Shown: positions 29,821 through 38,897, counted from the stretch's first letter. The stretch: 51,147 bases of DNA from Achromobacter pulmonis (GCF_902859765.1 NZ_CADIJV010000035.1:1-51147); one strand, 5' to 3'. Translations and numbers: made by a program. Notes: generated by a model not told the origin, from the sequence alone.

Positions 29821-31302
29821 ATGCCCCTTCCGCCCGTTCGCCCTCGCCTAGTCCGCCGCAGCGCCTGGCTGGCCGCCTGCGCCCTGTTGCCGGGTTGCGC
29901 CGTCGGCCCTGACTTCAGCCGGCCGGCCGCGCCGCCCGTCGCCGCCTACGCCACGCCGCAGGCGGCCAACGCCAGCCCCTCACAGCCGCGCCTGACCGCC
30001 GCCGACATTCCGGCGCAATGGTGGCATCTGTTCCGCTCCGATGCGCTGGACGCGTTGGTGCGCCAGGCGCTGGAGGCCAGCCCGACGCTGGAACAGGCCC
30101 GCGCGCGCCTGCGCCAGGCCAGCGAAGACCTGAACGCGGAGACCGGCGGCCGCCTGCTGCCGGCAGTCGACGCCCAGTTGTCGGCCGCGCGCCAGAAAGT
30201 CGACCCGTCCGCCTTTGGCGTGCCGGTGGCCGAGCAGCCGCCGCCGTTCACGCTCTACAACGCCTCGATCGACGTGTCCTACACACTGGATGTGTTCGGC
30301 GGCGAACGCCGCGCGCTGGAAGGGTTGGCGGCCCAGGTGGACTACCAGTCGCACGAGTTGCAGGCCGCGCGCATGACGCTGGCCGCCAACGTGGTCACCA
30401 CCGCCATCCGCCAGGCCGACCTGGCCGCCCGCCTGGCCGACACCCGCGAGCTGTTGCGCGCGCAACGACGCCAGCGCGACATCATGGCGCAACGCCTGCA
30501 GGCCGGCGGCATCGCCGAGGCCGATCTGCGCAACCAGGAACTGCTGCTGGCGCAGACCGAGGCCGGCGTGCCGCCGCTGCAATACCAACTGGCTCAGGCC
30601 AGCCACCAGTTGGCCACCTACCTGGGCCTGCCGCCGGCCGCCTGGCAGACGCCGCCGCTGCGCCTGGCAGACCTGACGCTGCCGGCCGAAATTCCCACCG
30701 GCGTGCCCTCGGCGCTGACGCGCCAGCGGCCCGACATCCTGGCCGCCGAAGCCCTGCTGCACCAGGCCTCCGCCCAGGTCGGGGTAGCCACCGCCAATCA
30801 GTACCCGCGGTTCACCCTGACCGCCAGCTTCGGGTCGCAACGCACCCGGGCCGGCGATATCACCGATGGCGTGAATGTCTGGAACCTCGGGCTGGGGCTG
30901 GTGCAACCGCTGTTCCGTGGCGGCGAGCTGCGCGCCCGCACGCGCTCGGCCCAAGCCGCCTACGAGGCCGCCGCCGCAGCCTACCGCCAGACCGTGCTCG
31001 ACGGTTTCCGTCAGGTTGCCGACGCCCTGCGCGCGCTGCAGACCGATGCCCAGGCCTACGATGCGTATGACACCGCCTGGCGCCGCGCCGACGACGCCGC
31101 GCGCATCGCCAGCGCCCGCTACCAGGCCGGCGGCATCAGCCACCTGGAGATGCTGGACAGCCAGCGCCAGTTGCTGCAGACGCGCATTGCCCGCGGCGCG
31201 GCCGATGCCGCCCGTTATGCCGACACCGCCGCCCTGCTGCAGGCGCTCGGAGGCGGGTGGTGGAACACCCCGGCGCCAGACCCGACACGCGGCGCGCCAT
31301 AG
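29821..31302 (+). CDS. Outer-membrane factor lipoprotein, NodT/TolC-like
   Basis: The 493-residue protein starts with a lipoprotein signal (CALLPGCAVGPDF) and contains the two outer-membrane efflux repeats, with PAAPPVAAYATPQA-like linker, QWWHLFRSDALDALV, ARQADLAARLAD-type helices and the second repeat beginning RQRPDILAAEALLHQASAQVGVATANQYPRFTLTAS. It would form the trimeric outer-membrane channel of the exporter. It starts ten bases after the permease and ends the operon. A second such protein is encoded at 44948. Confidence 0.93.
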   Translation: MPLPPVRPRLVRRSAWLAACALLPGCAVGPDFSRPAAPPVAAYATPQAANASPSQPRLTAADIPAQWWHLFRSDALDALVRQALEASPTLEQARARLRQASEDLNAETGGRLLPAVDAQLSAARQKVDPSAFGVPVAEQPPPFTLYNASIDVSYTLDVFGGERRALEGLAAQVDYQSHELQAARMTLAANVVTTAIRQADLAARLADTRELLRAQRRQRDIMAQRLQAGGIAEADLRNQELLLAQTEAGVPPLQYQLAQASHQLATYLGLPPAAWQTPPLRLADLTLPAEIPTGVPSALTRQRPDILAAEALLHQASAQVGVATANQYPRFTLTASFGSQRTRAGDITDGVNVWNLGLGLVQPLFRGGELRARTRSAQAAYEAAAAAYRQTVLDGFRQVADALRALQTDAQAYDAYDTAWRRADDAARIASARYQAGGISHLEMLDSQRQLLQTRIARGAADAARYADTAALLQALGGGWWNTPAPDPTRGAP

Positions 31303-31399
31303 CCCGCGAGGCCGCGCCAGGGCAAGCGATCCCGCATCATGTCCGAGAATTCGGGTCAGAAAATGGTGTTGTGCGACGTTTAGGAATCCGTTGTATCCG

Positions 31400-31412
31400 A
31401 TGCATCATGCAT
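31400..31412. promoter_or_regulatory. Short dyad upstream of the OmpR-like gene
   Basis: ATGCA-TCA-TGCAT (31400-31412) is a perfect five-base inverted repeat 34 bases before the start at 31446. It may be an operator; the evidence is only its symmetry and position. Confidence 0.3.
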
Positions 31413-31445
31413 GCGCTCAAGCTGCACTGATCTCGACAACGATTC

Positions 31446-32165
31446 ATGAATGACCTACTAGACCTGATCGTCTTCTCACCCGACTCCCGCCAACGCGCGC
31501 TGCGCAGCGACGCGCTGGCGGGCATGGGGTTCTCGCCGCGCGCTTGCGAGGACTCCAATGGCCTGTTCCGCCTGTTCCAGGCTCGCCGCACACCGCTACT
31601 GGTAATGGAAGCCGAACTGACCGACCTGTGCATGGCCGTCGCCGGCCTGCGCGCCATGGACACCACCGCCGGCATCGTCGCGGTGTCCACCTTCGACTCC
31701 CCCGAAAACCGCATCCTCGGCCTGCATTGCGGCGCCGACGCCTGCTTTCCGCCCGACGTGGCCAGCGCCGAGATCGCCGCGGCATTGCAGGCGCTGGTGC
31801 GGCGCGTGCCGCTGAGCGGCCGGCGGCCGGCCGAGGCCGACTCCCGCGCCAGCGTCGCCCCGCCTGCCGAACCCAACGGCAAATGGCAGTTCCAGGACGC
31901 CGCCTGGACCCTGGTCAGCCCGCGCGGCAAGCGCCTGGCCCTGACCCAGGCCGAACGCGATTTCCTGCTCAAGCTGACCGCCAGTCCCGACAAGCGCATG
32001 CCGCGCGGCGACGTGCTGGCCGGCGATCCGCAAACCGGCCGCGAATCGCTGCGGCGCACCGATGTGGTGGTCAGCCGCTTGCGGCGCAAGGCCCAGGAAA
32101 CCAATATGGAATTGCCGATCCGCACCGTCTGGGGATGGGGCTACGCCTTCACCGGCGACATTTGA
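31446..32165 (+). CDS. OmpR-like winged-helix regulator with a non-phosphorylatable receiver
   Basis: The 239-residue protein follows the receiver plus winged-helix plan. Residues 1-115 have receiver-like spacing, but the acidic pair is reduced to SPD (11-13), the phospho-acceptor Asp is replaced by Glu55 (LLVMEAELTD), and the conserved Lys is Pro103 (GADACFPPDV). After an Ala/Pro linker, residues about 145-235 form an OmpR-type winged helix (LTQAERDFLLKLTAS, RRTDVVVSRLRRKAQE, IRTVWGWGYAFTG). With Glu in place of Asp it may be constitutively active or respond to another input. No sensor kinase adjoins, consistent with an orphan. Confidence 0.88.
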   Translation: MNDLLDLIVFSPDSRQRALRSDALAGMGFSPRACEDSNGLFRLFQARRTPLLVMEAELTDLCMAVAGLRAMDTTAGIVAVSTFDSPENRILGLHCGADACFPPDVASAEIAAALQALVRRVPLSGRRPAEADSRASVAPPAEPNGKWQFQDAAWTLVSPRGKRLALTQAERDFLLKLTASPDKRMPRGDVLAGDPQTGRESLRRTDVVVSRLRRKAQETNMELPIRTVWGWGYAFTGDI

Positions 32166-32293
32166 CCAACGCATCGCGCGCACGCAATGGCGGGCGCCCC
32201 CCGCCGCGCCATCGCGGATGGCTGCCGGCCGACGTATCATGCGGCATGGCCGGCGTGCCTGCCGGCCCCCCGCCACGACCCTTTGCCCTCATC

Positions 32294-32851
32294 ATGCACG
32301 TCTACGACCGCCTGCAAGCCCTGTTGAACGAGCACCGGGCCCGCTACCGCCTCATTTCCCATCCCGCCGCCGGCCGCTCGGTGGAAGTCGCCGCCGTGCG
32401 CGGCACCGCCGTCAGCCAGGGCGCCAAGGCGCTGGTCTGCCGCGTCAAGATCTCATCCAACCAGCGCAGAAACGTGCTGGCGGTGTTTCCCGCCGACCAA
32501 CAGGCCGACCTGGACGCCATCGCCCGCGCCGCCGGTGGCAAGAAAGCATCGCTGGCCTCGCAGGATCTGGCCCGCGAACTCACCGGCTGCGAGATCGGCG
32601 CGATTCCGCCCTTCAGCTTCAATCCCGATCTGCATTTGCTGGTGGATCCGAGCCTGCGCCTGCGGCACGATGAAATCGTGTTCAACGCCGGCCGGCTGGA
32701 CGCCTCCATCCTGATGGCCACCGCCGATTACTTCCGCCTGGCCGCGCCACAGGAAGCACCATTGATCAAGCGCCAGGACGGCGCGCGTGCGAGCCAGCCG
32801 GCACAGGAAGGCGCCTCGCATGAGCTCCCCAATGAACGCCCCAGTGAGTGA
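32294..32851 (+). CDS. YbaK/ProX-like aminoacyl-tRNA editing domain protein
   Basis: The ATG at 32294 gives 185 residues. It matches the YbaK/prolyl-tRNA synthetase associated domain: YRLISHPAAGRSVEVAAVRG, QGAKALVCRVK with the conserved Lys, then GCEIGAIPPFSF and LVDPSLRLRHDEIVFNAGR. Such proteins deacylate mischarged tRNAs or similar thioesters; the specific substrate is unknown. The last 25 residues are a polar extension. Its stop overlaps the GTG start of the FUSC gene by three bases, so the two may be co-translated. Confidence 0.87.
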   Translation: MHVYDRLQALLNEHRARYRLISHPAAGRSVEVAAVRGTAVSQGAKALVCRVKISSNQRRNVLAVFPADQQADLDAIARAAGGKKASLASQDLARELTGCEIGAIPPFSFNPDLHLLVDPSLRLRHDEIVFNAGRLDASILMATADYFRLAAPQEAPLIKRQDGARASQPAQEGASHELPNERPSE

Positions 32852-34887
32852 CCAAGGCGCCCGGTAGTATCAACAGGCTCCCGCTTTCCGTCAGCGAGGT
32901 TCCCTTGCCCGATCTCCCCGCCGCCCGCCGCGCCCGCAGCACCAATATGCGCTGGCTGATGAGCCTGGCGCACATGGAGCCGTCGCCGGTCAGCCGCTGG
33001 GTGGCCCTGCGCGCCGCGCTGGCGCTCGGCCTGCCGACCGCCGCCGGCCTGCTGCTGGACCAGAGCGCGGCGGCGGCACTGGTGGCGCTGGGCGCCCTGC
33101 CGGCCATCACGGGCGACAACGGCGGCCCTTACCGCAACCGCGCGCTGTCGATCGGCAGCACGGTGTTCGGCGGCGCGTTCGGCTACTTCCTGGGCACGCT
33201 CCTGGCCGGCCACGGCCTGCTCGGCAGTGTCGGCATGACCGTGTTGGTGCTGATCGCCAGCCTGCTCGGCACTTTCAACAACATCGCCGCCGTGGCCACC
33301 CTGCAATTCGCCACCTACGTGATCGTGGGCGCCAGCCTGAGCTCGCCGCTGCCCGCCTGGGTGCCACCCGCCCTGGTGGGCGCGGGCGGCCTGTTCGGAC
33401 TGGCGCTGACGCTGCTGGGATGGCTGGTCAATCCCACCGCGCCGGAGCGGGCCGCGGTGGCGCTGGCCTACCGCAAGCTGGCGGCCATGTACGCGGCCAT
33501 CGGCACCTCGCGCATCATGACGGCGCGGCGCGACATGGAAGCGGCCATGGCCACGGCCTACGGCACGCTGCTGGCGGCCCGCCGCCGCGCCGCCGGCTCC
33601 TCGCCCCGGCTGGCGCGATTGGCCTCGCAATTGCAGGCCTGCACCCCGCTGTCGGACGCCGCATTGGCGCTGGCGCGCGCCGGCCGGGTGCTGCCGCGGG
33701 ACTGCGCGCGGGTCATCAACCGGCTGGCCGATCACGTCGAGAACGACATCCCGCAAACGCCCGCCCGGGACATCGAGGCGCTGCGCCAGGCCGGCGCCAC
33801 GACCCTGGCCGACGCGCTGGCCCAGGCCCGCCCCCTGCTCGAAGGCAGCGGCCCGGTCCGGCCCGACACGGTTCCCGCCCTGGCGCCGGCGCGCCCCCGC
33901 ACGCCATGGCGCGTGCTGGCGCGCACCTACCGGCCCGGCCCCGCCGCCGTGCGCTACCTGCTGCGGCTGGGCCTGTGCCTGATCGTCGCCGAGACCGTCG
34001 CGCACGCCGTGGCGTTGCCGCGTTCGTACTGGGTGCCGCTGATCGTGGTGGTGGTGTTCAAGCCCAATTTCGGTTCGGTCTTTGCCCGCGCGCTGCAAAG
34101 CTGCGCCGGCAGCGTGGTGGGCGTGGCGATCAGCGCCACGGTGCTGGCGCTGGACCGCAACGGCATCGCCAGCGTGCTGACGGTGACCACGCTGGCGGCC
34201 CTGCTGCCGTGGTCGATCCGGCGCAACTACGGTTTGTTCTCCGCCATCCTGCTGCCGATCCTGATGTTGCTGATCGGCGCGCTGCAGCCGGGCAGTTGGC
34301 CGATCGCGCTGGCGCGGCTGGAAGACGTGGCGGTGGCCGCCGCCATCGTGCTGGCGGTGGGCTACCTGCCCTGGATGCGGATCGAGCGCCACAACCTGGA
34401 CCAAGCCGTCGCCACCGCCATCGACACCCTGGCCGCCTACCTGAACGCCGTGTTCCAGGCCGACGCCGCCACGCGGCACGACTTGCGCACGCAAGCCTAC
34501 GCCCGCCTGTCCGACTTGCGCATCGCCTTGCAGCGCGGCCTCTCCGAACCCCGGCTGGTAAGCCGCCGCGCGCTGGCCTGGTGGCCGGTCGAGGTGGCCC
34601 TGGAACGCATCGCCAACGCCATCTCCGACAGCGCCTGGGCGCTGCCTGCCGGCCAGCCGCCCCCCGAACCGGTCGCGGTGGCGCGGCTGTCCGACACCCT
34701 GCACGCCATGGCCCAGGCAGTGGTCCAGGGCCTGGACGTCGGCGCCGCCCCGGTGACCACAGGCAACGCCGCGCTGCGCGATGCCGCCGATGCCATCGAA
34801 GCCCTGCGCGCCACCCTGGCCGGCCCCGGCTTCGCCACCGCGCCCGGGCGCGCCCGGCCTCAATCCCCACCCCTCTCTCCGGACTGA
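32848..34887 (+). CDS. FUSC family transporter (aromatic acid exporter-like)
   Basis: The protein has up to 679 residues with two repeated groups of membrane helices: an N-terminal set (about residues 48-190), a cytoplasmic middle of about 150 residues, then a second set (about 375-505) and a soluble tail. This is the FUSC/YccS/AaeB plan. Two starts are possible: GTG at 32848 overlapping the YbaK-like stop but without a ribosome site, or TTG at 32905 with GCGAGG five bases upstream, giving 660 residues; neither can be excluded. No adaptor or outer-membrane gene is adjacent, unlike the FUSC gene at 41715. Likely an exporter or envelope protein; substrate unknown. Confidence 0.87.
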   Translation: MTKAPGSINRLPLSVSEVPLPDLPAARRARSTNMRWLMSLAHMEPSPVSRWVALRAALALGLPTAAGLLLDQSAAAALVALGALPAITGDNGGPYRNRALSIGSTVFGGAFGYFLGTLLAGHGLLGSVGMTVLVLIASLLGTFNNIAAVATLQFATYVIVGASLSSPLPAWVPPALVGAGGLFGLALTLLGWLVNPTAPERAAVALAYRKLAAMYAAIGTSRIMTARRDMEAAMATAYGTLLAARRRAAGSSPRLARLASQLQACTPLSDAALALARAGRVLPRDCARVINRLADHVENDIPQTPARDIEALRQAGATTLADALAQARPLLEGSGPVRPDTVPALAPARPRTPWRVLARTYRPGPAAVRYLLRLGLCLIVAETVAHAVALPRSYWVPLIVVVVFKPNFGSVFARALQSCAGSVVGVAISATVLALDRNGIASVLTVTTLAALLPWSIRRNYGLFSAILLPILMLLIGALQPGSWPIALARLEDVAVAAAIVLAVGYLPWMRIERHNLDQAVATAIDTLAAYLNAVFQADAATRHDLRTQAYARLSDLRIALQRGLSEPRLVSRRALAWWPVEVALERIANAISDSAWALPAGQPPPEPVAVARLSDTLHAMAQAVVQGLDVGAAPVTTGNAALRDAADAIEALRATLAGPGFATAPGRARPQSPPLSPD

Positions 34888-34890
34888 ACC

Positions 34891-35697
34891 ATGTGCCTTG
34901 CCGTTCTCGCCCTGCATACCGTGCCGGGCATTCCCGTCCTGATCGCCGCCAACCGCGATGAATTCCACGCGCGCCCCACGCTGCCGGCGGCGCAATGGCC
35001 CGACGCCGCCCAGGTATACGGCGGACGCGACGCGCTGGCCGGCGGCACCTGGATGGGCGCGACCCGCGGTGGCCGCTATGCGCTGGTCACCAATTTCCGC
35101 GAACCCGGTCGCGTGATCGCCGACGCCCCCTCGCGCGGCGCGCTGGTCGAGGACTTCCTGCGCGGCAACGCCCGCCCGGCCGACTACATCGCCGCCGCCC
35201 ATGCCGCCGGCCAGGCATACAACGGCTTCAATCTGATCGTCGGCGATGCCGCTGGCGCCTGGTACGCCAGCAACCGCGACGGCGCGCCCCGGCCGTTGGC
35301 GGCCGGCGTCTATGCCCTGTCCAACCATCTGCTGGACACGCCCTGGCCCAAGCTGGCGCGCACCAAGGCCGCCTTCGAACGGGTGCTGGCACACGCTCCG
35401 CAACCCGACCTGCCCGCGCTGTTCGAGGCCCTGGCCGACCGCAGCCCGGCCGACGACGCCGACCTGCCCGCCACCGGCCTGGCGCCGGATCGTGAAAAGC
35501 TATTGAGCAGCCCCTTCATCGTCAGTCCGAGCTATGGCACCCGCAGCTCCACTGTGCTGGCGCTGCGCGGCGACGGTACCGGCCTGTTGAGCGAAAAGCG
35601 TTTCGCCCCTGATGGCGAAGCCAATGGCGAAAGCGTCCTGGCATTCGACTGGCACGCACGGGAGGCGAGCGATCCACCCGGATCGTCCGCGCCCTGA
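34891..35697 (+). CDS. NRDE (TANGO2-like) family protein
   Basis: The 268-residue protein begins MCLAVLALHTVPGIPVLIAANRDEFHARP, where NRDE is the family's name motif and Cys2 is the conserved residue that becomes N-terminal after Met removal, resembling Ntn-hydrolases. GGTWMGATRGGRYALVTNFR and NGFNLIVGD are also standard. The human relative TANGO2 has been tied to heme or lipid handling, but bacterial function is unsettled. It begins three bases after the FUSC stop, forming a YbaK-FUSC-NRDE operon. Confidence 0.9.
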   Translation: MCLAVLALHTVPGIPVLIAANRDEFHARPTLPAAQWPDAAQVYGGRDALAGGTWMGATRGGRYALVTNFREPGRVIADAPSRGALVEDFLRGNARPADYIAAAHAAGQAYNGFNLIVGDAAGAWYASNRDGAPRPLAAGVYALSNHLLDTPWPKLARTKAAFERVLAHAPQPDLPALFEALADRSPADDADLPATGLAPDREKLLSSPFIVSPSYGTRSSTVLALRGDGTGLLSEKRFAPDGEANGESVLAFDWHAREASDPPGSSAP

Positions 35698-35705
35698 GAA
35701 AACCC

Positions 35706-35743
35706 TCGACCGGTGGCGAACTCGCCGCCGCCATGCCGGTCGA
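35706..35743. repeat. Nested inverted repeats before the small exported protein gene
   Basis: TCGACCGG (35706-35713) pairs with CCGGTCGA (35736-35743), enclosing a small dyad GGCGA-AC-TCGCC (35715-35726). No T-run follows. It could end the upstream transcript or fold in the leader of the gene at 35779. Confidence 0.4.
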
Positions 35744-35778
35744 AGTTCTTGCGTGATCATCGCTTCAAGGAGAATTGC

Positions 35779-36213
35779 ATGAACAAGCGCATCGAACGTT
35801 GCACCATGGCCGCCGCCATGGCCCTGGGCACCCTGGCTTTCGCGGGTTGCCTGACCACCGCCCAGGCCGCCATGCCGGCCGTGCAGCACCAGGGCAGCGT
35901 GCAATATGTCAGTGGCGGCATCGGCCTGGACGAATCCGAGTCCATGAAGGCCGCCGCCAAGGACTACCCGCTGGCGCTGACCTTCGCCGCCCAGCGCGAC
36001 GGCAAGGCCGACTACGTCGCCGACGTCGCCGTGACCATCACGGATAGCCACGGCAAGCAGGTGCTGCGGGCCGAGTCGCAAGGCCCCTATCTGCTGGTCA
36101 AGCTGCCCCCCGGCAGCTACAAGGTTTCCGCCACCTACAACGGCAAGGCGCAGGAACGCGCGGTCAACGTGCAGAACAGCGGCACGGCGCGCGCCGTGTT
36201 CGAGTGGAAGTGA
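35779..36213 (+). CDS. Small exported protein with carboxypeptidase-regulatory-like beta fold
   Basis: The ATG at 35779 follows AAGGAG closely and gives 144 residues. The N-terminus is a signal peptide (MNKRIERCTMAAAMALGTLA, then FAGCLTTAQA), with cleavage likely after AQA; the FAGC run is only a poor lipobox. The mature part ends in VTITDSHGKQVLR, GPYLLVKLPPGSYKVSATYNGK and RAVFEWK, the pattern of a small beta-sandwich like CarboxypepD_reg domains. It is probably periplasmic; the role is unknown. Confidence 0.8.
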   Translation: MNKRIERCTMAAAMALGTLAFAGCLTTAQAAMPAVQHQGSVQYVSGGIGLDESESMKAAAKDYPLALTFAAQRDGKADYVADVAVTITDSHGKQVLRAESQGPYLLVKLPPGSYKVSATYNGKAQERAVNVQNSGTARAVFEWK

Positions 36214-36287
36214 ACCAGGAATAACGGCCATGCGGCCTGGTCAGGCGCGCGGGGCGCCCCAGGCCAGGCACGGACCGTGGCCGCGGC

Positions 36288-36662
36288 CTACACGCCCGCG
36301 AACAGGATGGCAATGACAAAGCCCACGCTGATCGCCCAGACCAGCGAGCGCAGCGCGCCCCAGCCCGCCAGATACATCGCCAGATAACCCAGGCGCACGC
36401 CCAGCCAGCACGCCATCAGCGTGGCCACGTGCAGGGGCGCCGCCTGGTTGTACAGCGCGAACAGCACCGCCGCGTAGAAGAACGGCAGCGCCTCGAAGGT
36501 GTTGGCCTGGGCGGCATTGGCACGCGCGCGCCAGCCTTCCTGGCGCGCCAGCCAGGCGCGCGGGTCGTTGTTGTCGAACTTCTTGCCGCCGGCCTTGGCG
36601 ACGATCGTGCACACAAACGGCAGGATCGCCGCCGCCAACATCAACCATGCGATCAGTTTCAT
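36288..36662 (-). CDS. MAPEG family membrane protein
   Basis: The ATG at 36662, with GGAG upstream, gives 124 residues. The four-helix MAPEG layout is visible: MKLIAWLMLAAAILPFVCTIVAK, then NDPRAWLARQEGWRARANAAQANTFEALPFF (the family's conserved RANxxQNxxExLP-like segment), then two more helices. Eukaryotic members are glutathione-dependent membrane enzymes; bacterial ones like this are uncharacterised. It converges with the small exported gene and stands alone. Confidence 0.88.
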   Translation of the reverse strand: MKLIAWLMLAAAILPFVCTIVAKAGGKKFDNNDPRAWLARQEGWRARANAAQANTFEALPFFYAAVLFALYNQAAPLHVATLMACWLGVRLGYLAMYLAGWGALRSLVWAISVGFVIAILFAGV

Positions 36663-36901
36663 TGCTGCTCCTTGCGCGGCCTCTGCCTTTCCCGCCACCA
36701 GGCGGGAAGCGCCGCTGCGGCATGGTCGCCCGAAAGCGCGGAAATGAAAAGCGGCCGGTGACCAACGGCGCGCGCAAACGCCGCCATGGGCACAGGCAGC
36801 GCGCGCAGCCTCCCGGCGCTTACACTTGCGGGTCCGGACGCCGCGCGCCCCCGTGAACGCCCTGCCGGCGACGCGCCGCCCGCCCTTTCGCAGGAAGAAC
36901 C

Positions 36902-37744
36902 ATGCCCCTCGCATCCCCGGGATCCCTGATGTTCCTGGCCGCCGCCATGCTGTGGCCGCCAGCCACGCGCCGCTGGGCGCTGCTGCCCCTGGCGCTGGCC
37001 TATGGCTGGTCCTGGACGCAGGGCGGCATCGAACCCTTGGCGCTGGCCTGGCCCGCGCTGCTGGCACTGGCCGCGCTGCTGGCGCGCCCATCGCGGGCGC
37101 CGGCCGCCGGCCACGCGCTGTTCCTGGTCCTGGCGGCGCTGCTGTTCCTGCATTGGCTGCCCGGATTCCATAACCCGCAGGTCATCGCGCGCGCGGCGCT
37201 GACGCCCGATGCCGTGCCCTTCGGCATGTACCTGAACCTGGACAAGCCGCTGGTGGCCTTCTGGGTGGTGCTGGCCGCCACGCCCGCCATGGCCGGCGCG
37301 GGCCCGCGCGCCACGCTCATGGCGGCGCTGGCCGCCTGCACGGGCGCCATCGTGCTCTGCCTGGGATTGGCGCTGGCGCTGGGCGTGGTGGGTTGGGCGC
37401 CCAAATGGCCGGCATCGGGCTGGCTCTGGCTGCTCAACAACGCTTTGCTGGTGACCCTGGCCGAGGAAGCCCTGTTCCGCGGCTACGTGCAGGAACGGCT
37501 GGCGCGCTGCTGGCGCGACCGCGCCTGGGGCGCCACCGCCGCCCTGCTGGTCGCGGCGCTGCTGTTCGGGCTGGCGCATTACGCCGGCGGCTGGCAATGG
37601 ATGCTGCTGGCCGGCATCGCCGGCGCGGCCTACGGCCTGGCCTACCGCCATGGCGGCCTGGCGGCGGCGGTGCTGGCGCACCTGGGGCTGAACGCGGCGC
37701 ACTACGGCTTGTTCACCTACCCGATGCGCGCCGCGCTGCACTGA
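36902..37744 (+). CDS. CPBP family intramembrane protease (Abi/CAAX-type)
   Basis: The 280-residue polytopic protein carries the CPBP motifs in order: EEALFRGYVQERL (motif 1, paired Glu), a GLAHYAGGWQW segment with the His of motif 2 and a late HLGLNAAHY with the His/Asn of motif 3. About eight hydrophobic helices are present, mostly Ala/Leu. Members are glutamic intramembrane proteases, of which the type II CAAX prenyl protease is the known example; bacterial substrates are mostly unknown. No bacteriocin or quorum gene adjoins. Confidence 0.9.
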   Translation: MPLASPGSLMFLAAAMLWPPATRRWALLPLALAYGWSWTQGGIEPLALAWPALLALAALLARPSRAPAAGHALFLVLAALLFLHWLPGFHNPQVIARAALTPDAVPFGMYLNLDKPLVAFWVVLAATPAMAGAGPRATLMAALAACTGAIVLCLGLALALGVVGWAPKWPASGWLWLLNNALLVTLAEEALFRGYVQERLARCWRDRAWGATAALLVAALLFGLAHYAGGWQWMLLAGIAGAAYGLAYRHGGLAAAVLAHLGLNAAHYGLFTYPMRAALH

Positions 37745-37754
37745 TACACCAACA

Positions 37755-37784
37755 CCGTTGCCGCCCCGTCGCGGCGGGCAACGG
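37755..37784. terminator. Hairpin between convergent CPBP and ene-reductase genes
   Basis: CCGTTGCC (37755-37762) pairs with GGCAACGG (37777-37784), with three more GC pairs inside past a bulged G. It lies in the 49-base gap between convergent stops, so it may serve both directions. There is no T-run, so confidence is limited. Confidence 0.45.
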
Positions 37785-37793
37785 CGCCGCGCC

Positions 37794-38852
37794 TCAGACC
37801 GTCGCCAGCGCCGGATAGTCGGTGTAGCCGGACGCGCCCGAGGCGTAGAAGGTGGACGTATCCGGCGTATTCAACGGCGCGTTCAGGGCGAAACGCCGCA
37901 CCAGGTCCGGATTGGCGATGTACGGCACGCCGAAAGCCACCGCGTCGGCGCGGCCCGCGGCAATCGCCGCCTCGGCCGATTCGCGCGTGAAACCTTCGTT
38001 GGCGATATACACGCCGCCATACGATTCCTTGAGCTGCGGCCCCAGGCTGTCGGCGCCCTCGTGCTCACGCGCGCAGATGAAAGCCAGCCCACGCCGGCGC
38101 GCCGCCCGCGCCACATAGTTGAAGGTCGTGGCCGGATCCGAATCGCCCATCGTGTGCGCGTCGCCGCGCGGCGACAAGTGCAGGCCGACGCGGCCGCCGC
38201 CCCAGATCCCGACGCAGGCGTCCACCACCTCCAGCATCAGGCGCGCCCGCGCTTCGAGCGAGCCGCCGTAGCCATCGGTGCGATGGTTGGTGCTGTCCTG
38301 CAGGAACTGGTCCAGCAGATAACCGTTGGCGCCGTGCACTTCGACGCCGTCGAAGCCGGCCTCCTGCGCCAACTGCGCGCCACGGCGATAGGCCTCGACG
38401 ATGCCCGGGATCTCATCGGTCTCGAGCGCGCGCGGCACCACATAGGCGCGCTTGGGCCGCACATGGCTGACATGGCCGCCCGCCGCGATCGCGCTCGGCG
38501 CCACCGGCAGCTCGCCATTCAGGAAGATCGGATCGGAAATCCGGCCCACATGCCACAACTGCGCGAAGATACGGCCGCCGGCCTCATGCACCGCCGACGT
38601 CACCTTGCGCCAGCCCTTGACCTGTTCCTGCGACCACAGCCCCGGCGTATTCGCATAACCCACGCCCTGCGGCGTCACCGAGGTAGCCTCGGTCAGGATC
38701 AGCCCGGCGGTTGCGCGCTGCACGTAATACTCGACCATCAGGTCGCTCGGCACACGGCCTTCGGCGGCGCGTTGGCGCGTCAACGGGGCCATGATGATAC
38801 GGTTGGGCAGGGTCAACTCCCCTACTTGCAAGGGTTCGAACAGCAGGCTCAT
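37794..38852 (-). CDS. Old-yellow-enzyme family ene-reductase (NemA/XenB-like)
   Basis: The 352-residue FMN enzyme is an 8-fold alpha/beta barrel. Motifs: NRIIMAPLTRQRA near residue 17, LWHVGRISDP, FDGVEVHGANGYLLDQFLQ with the substrate-binding His-x-x-Asn, then HRTDGYGGSLEARARLMLEVVDA and a late FGVPYIANPDLVRR that binds FMN phosphate. These enzymes reduce activated C=C bonds or nitrate esters with NAD(P)H. Start supported by GAGGA upstream. The ArsR gene just upstream on the same strand is its likely regulator (45-base gap). The physiological electrophile is not known. Confidence 0.93.
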   Translation of the reverse strand: MSLLFEPLQVGELTLPNRIIMAPLTRQRAAEGRVPSDLMVEYYVQRATAGLILTEATSVTPQGVGYANTPGLWSQEQVKGWRKVTSAVHEAGGRIFAQLWHVGRISDPIFLNGELPVAPSAIAAGGHVSHVRPKRAYVVPRALETDEIPGIVEAYRRGAQLAQEAGFDGVEVHGANGYLLDQFLQDSTNHRTDGYGGSLEARARLMLEVVDACVGIWGGGRVGLHLSPRGDAHTMGDSDPATTFNYVARAARRRGLAFICAREHEGADSLGPQLKESYGGVYIANEGFTRESAEAAIAAGRADAVAFGVPYIANPDLVRRFALNAPLNTPDTSTFYASGASGYTDYPALATV

Positions 38853-38897
38853 AACAATCCTCTTGCCCGGCGGGCGGGCTTGGGTAGCGGCGGCAGG

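Noticed and set aside
32728-35403. 891-codon minus frame opposite the FUSC and NRDE genes
   Set aside because: His/Gln/Gly-rich shadow with no family features.
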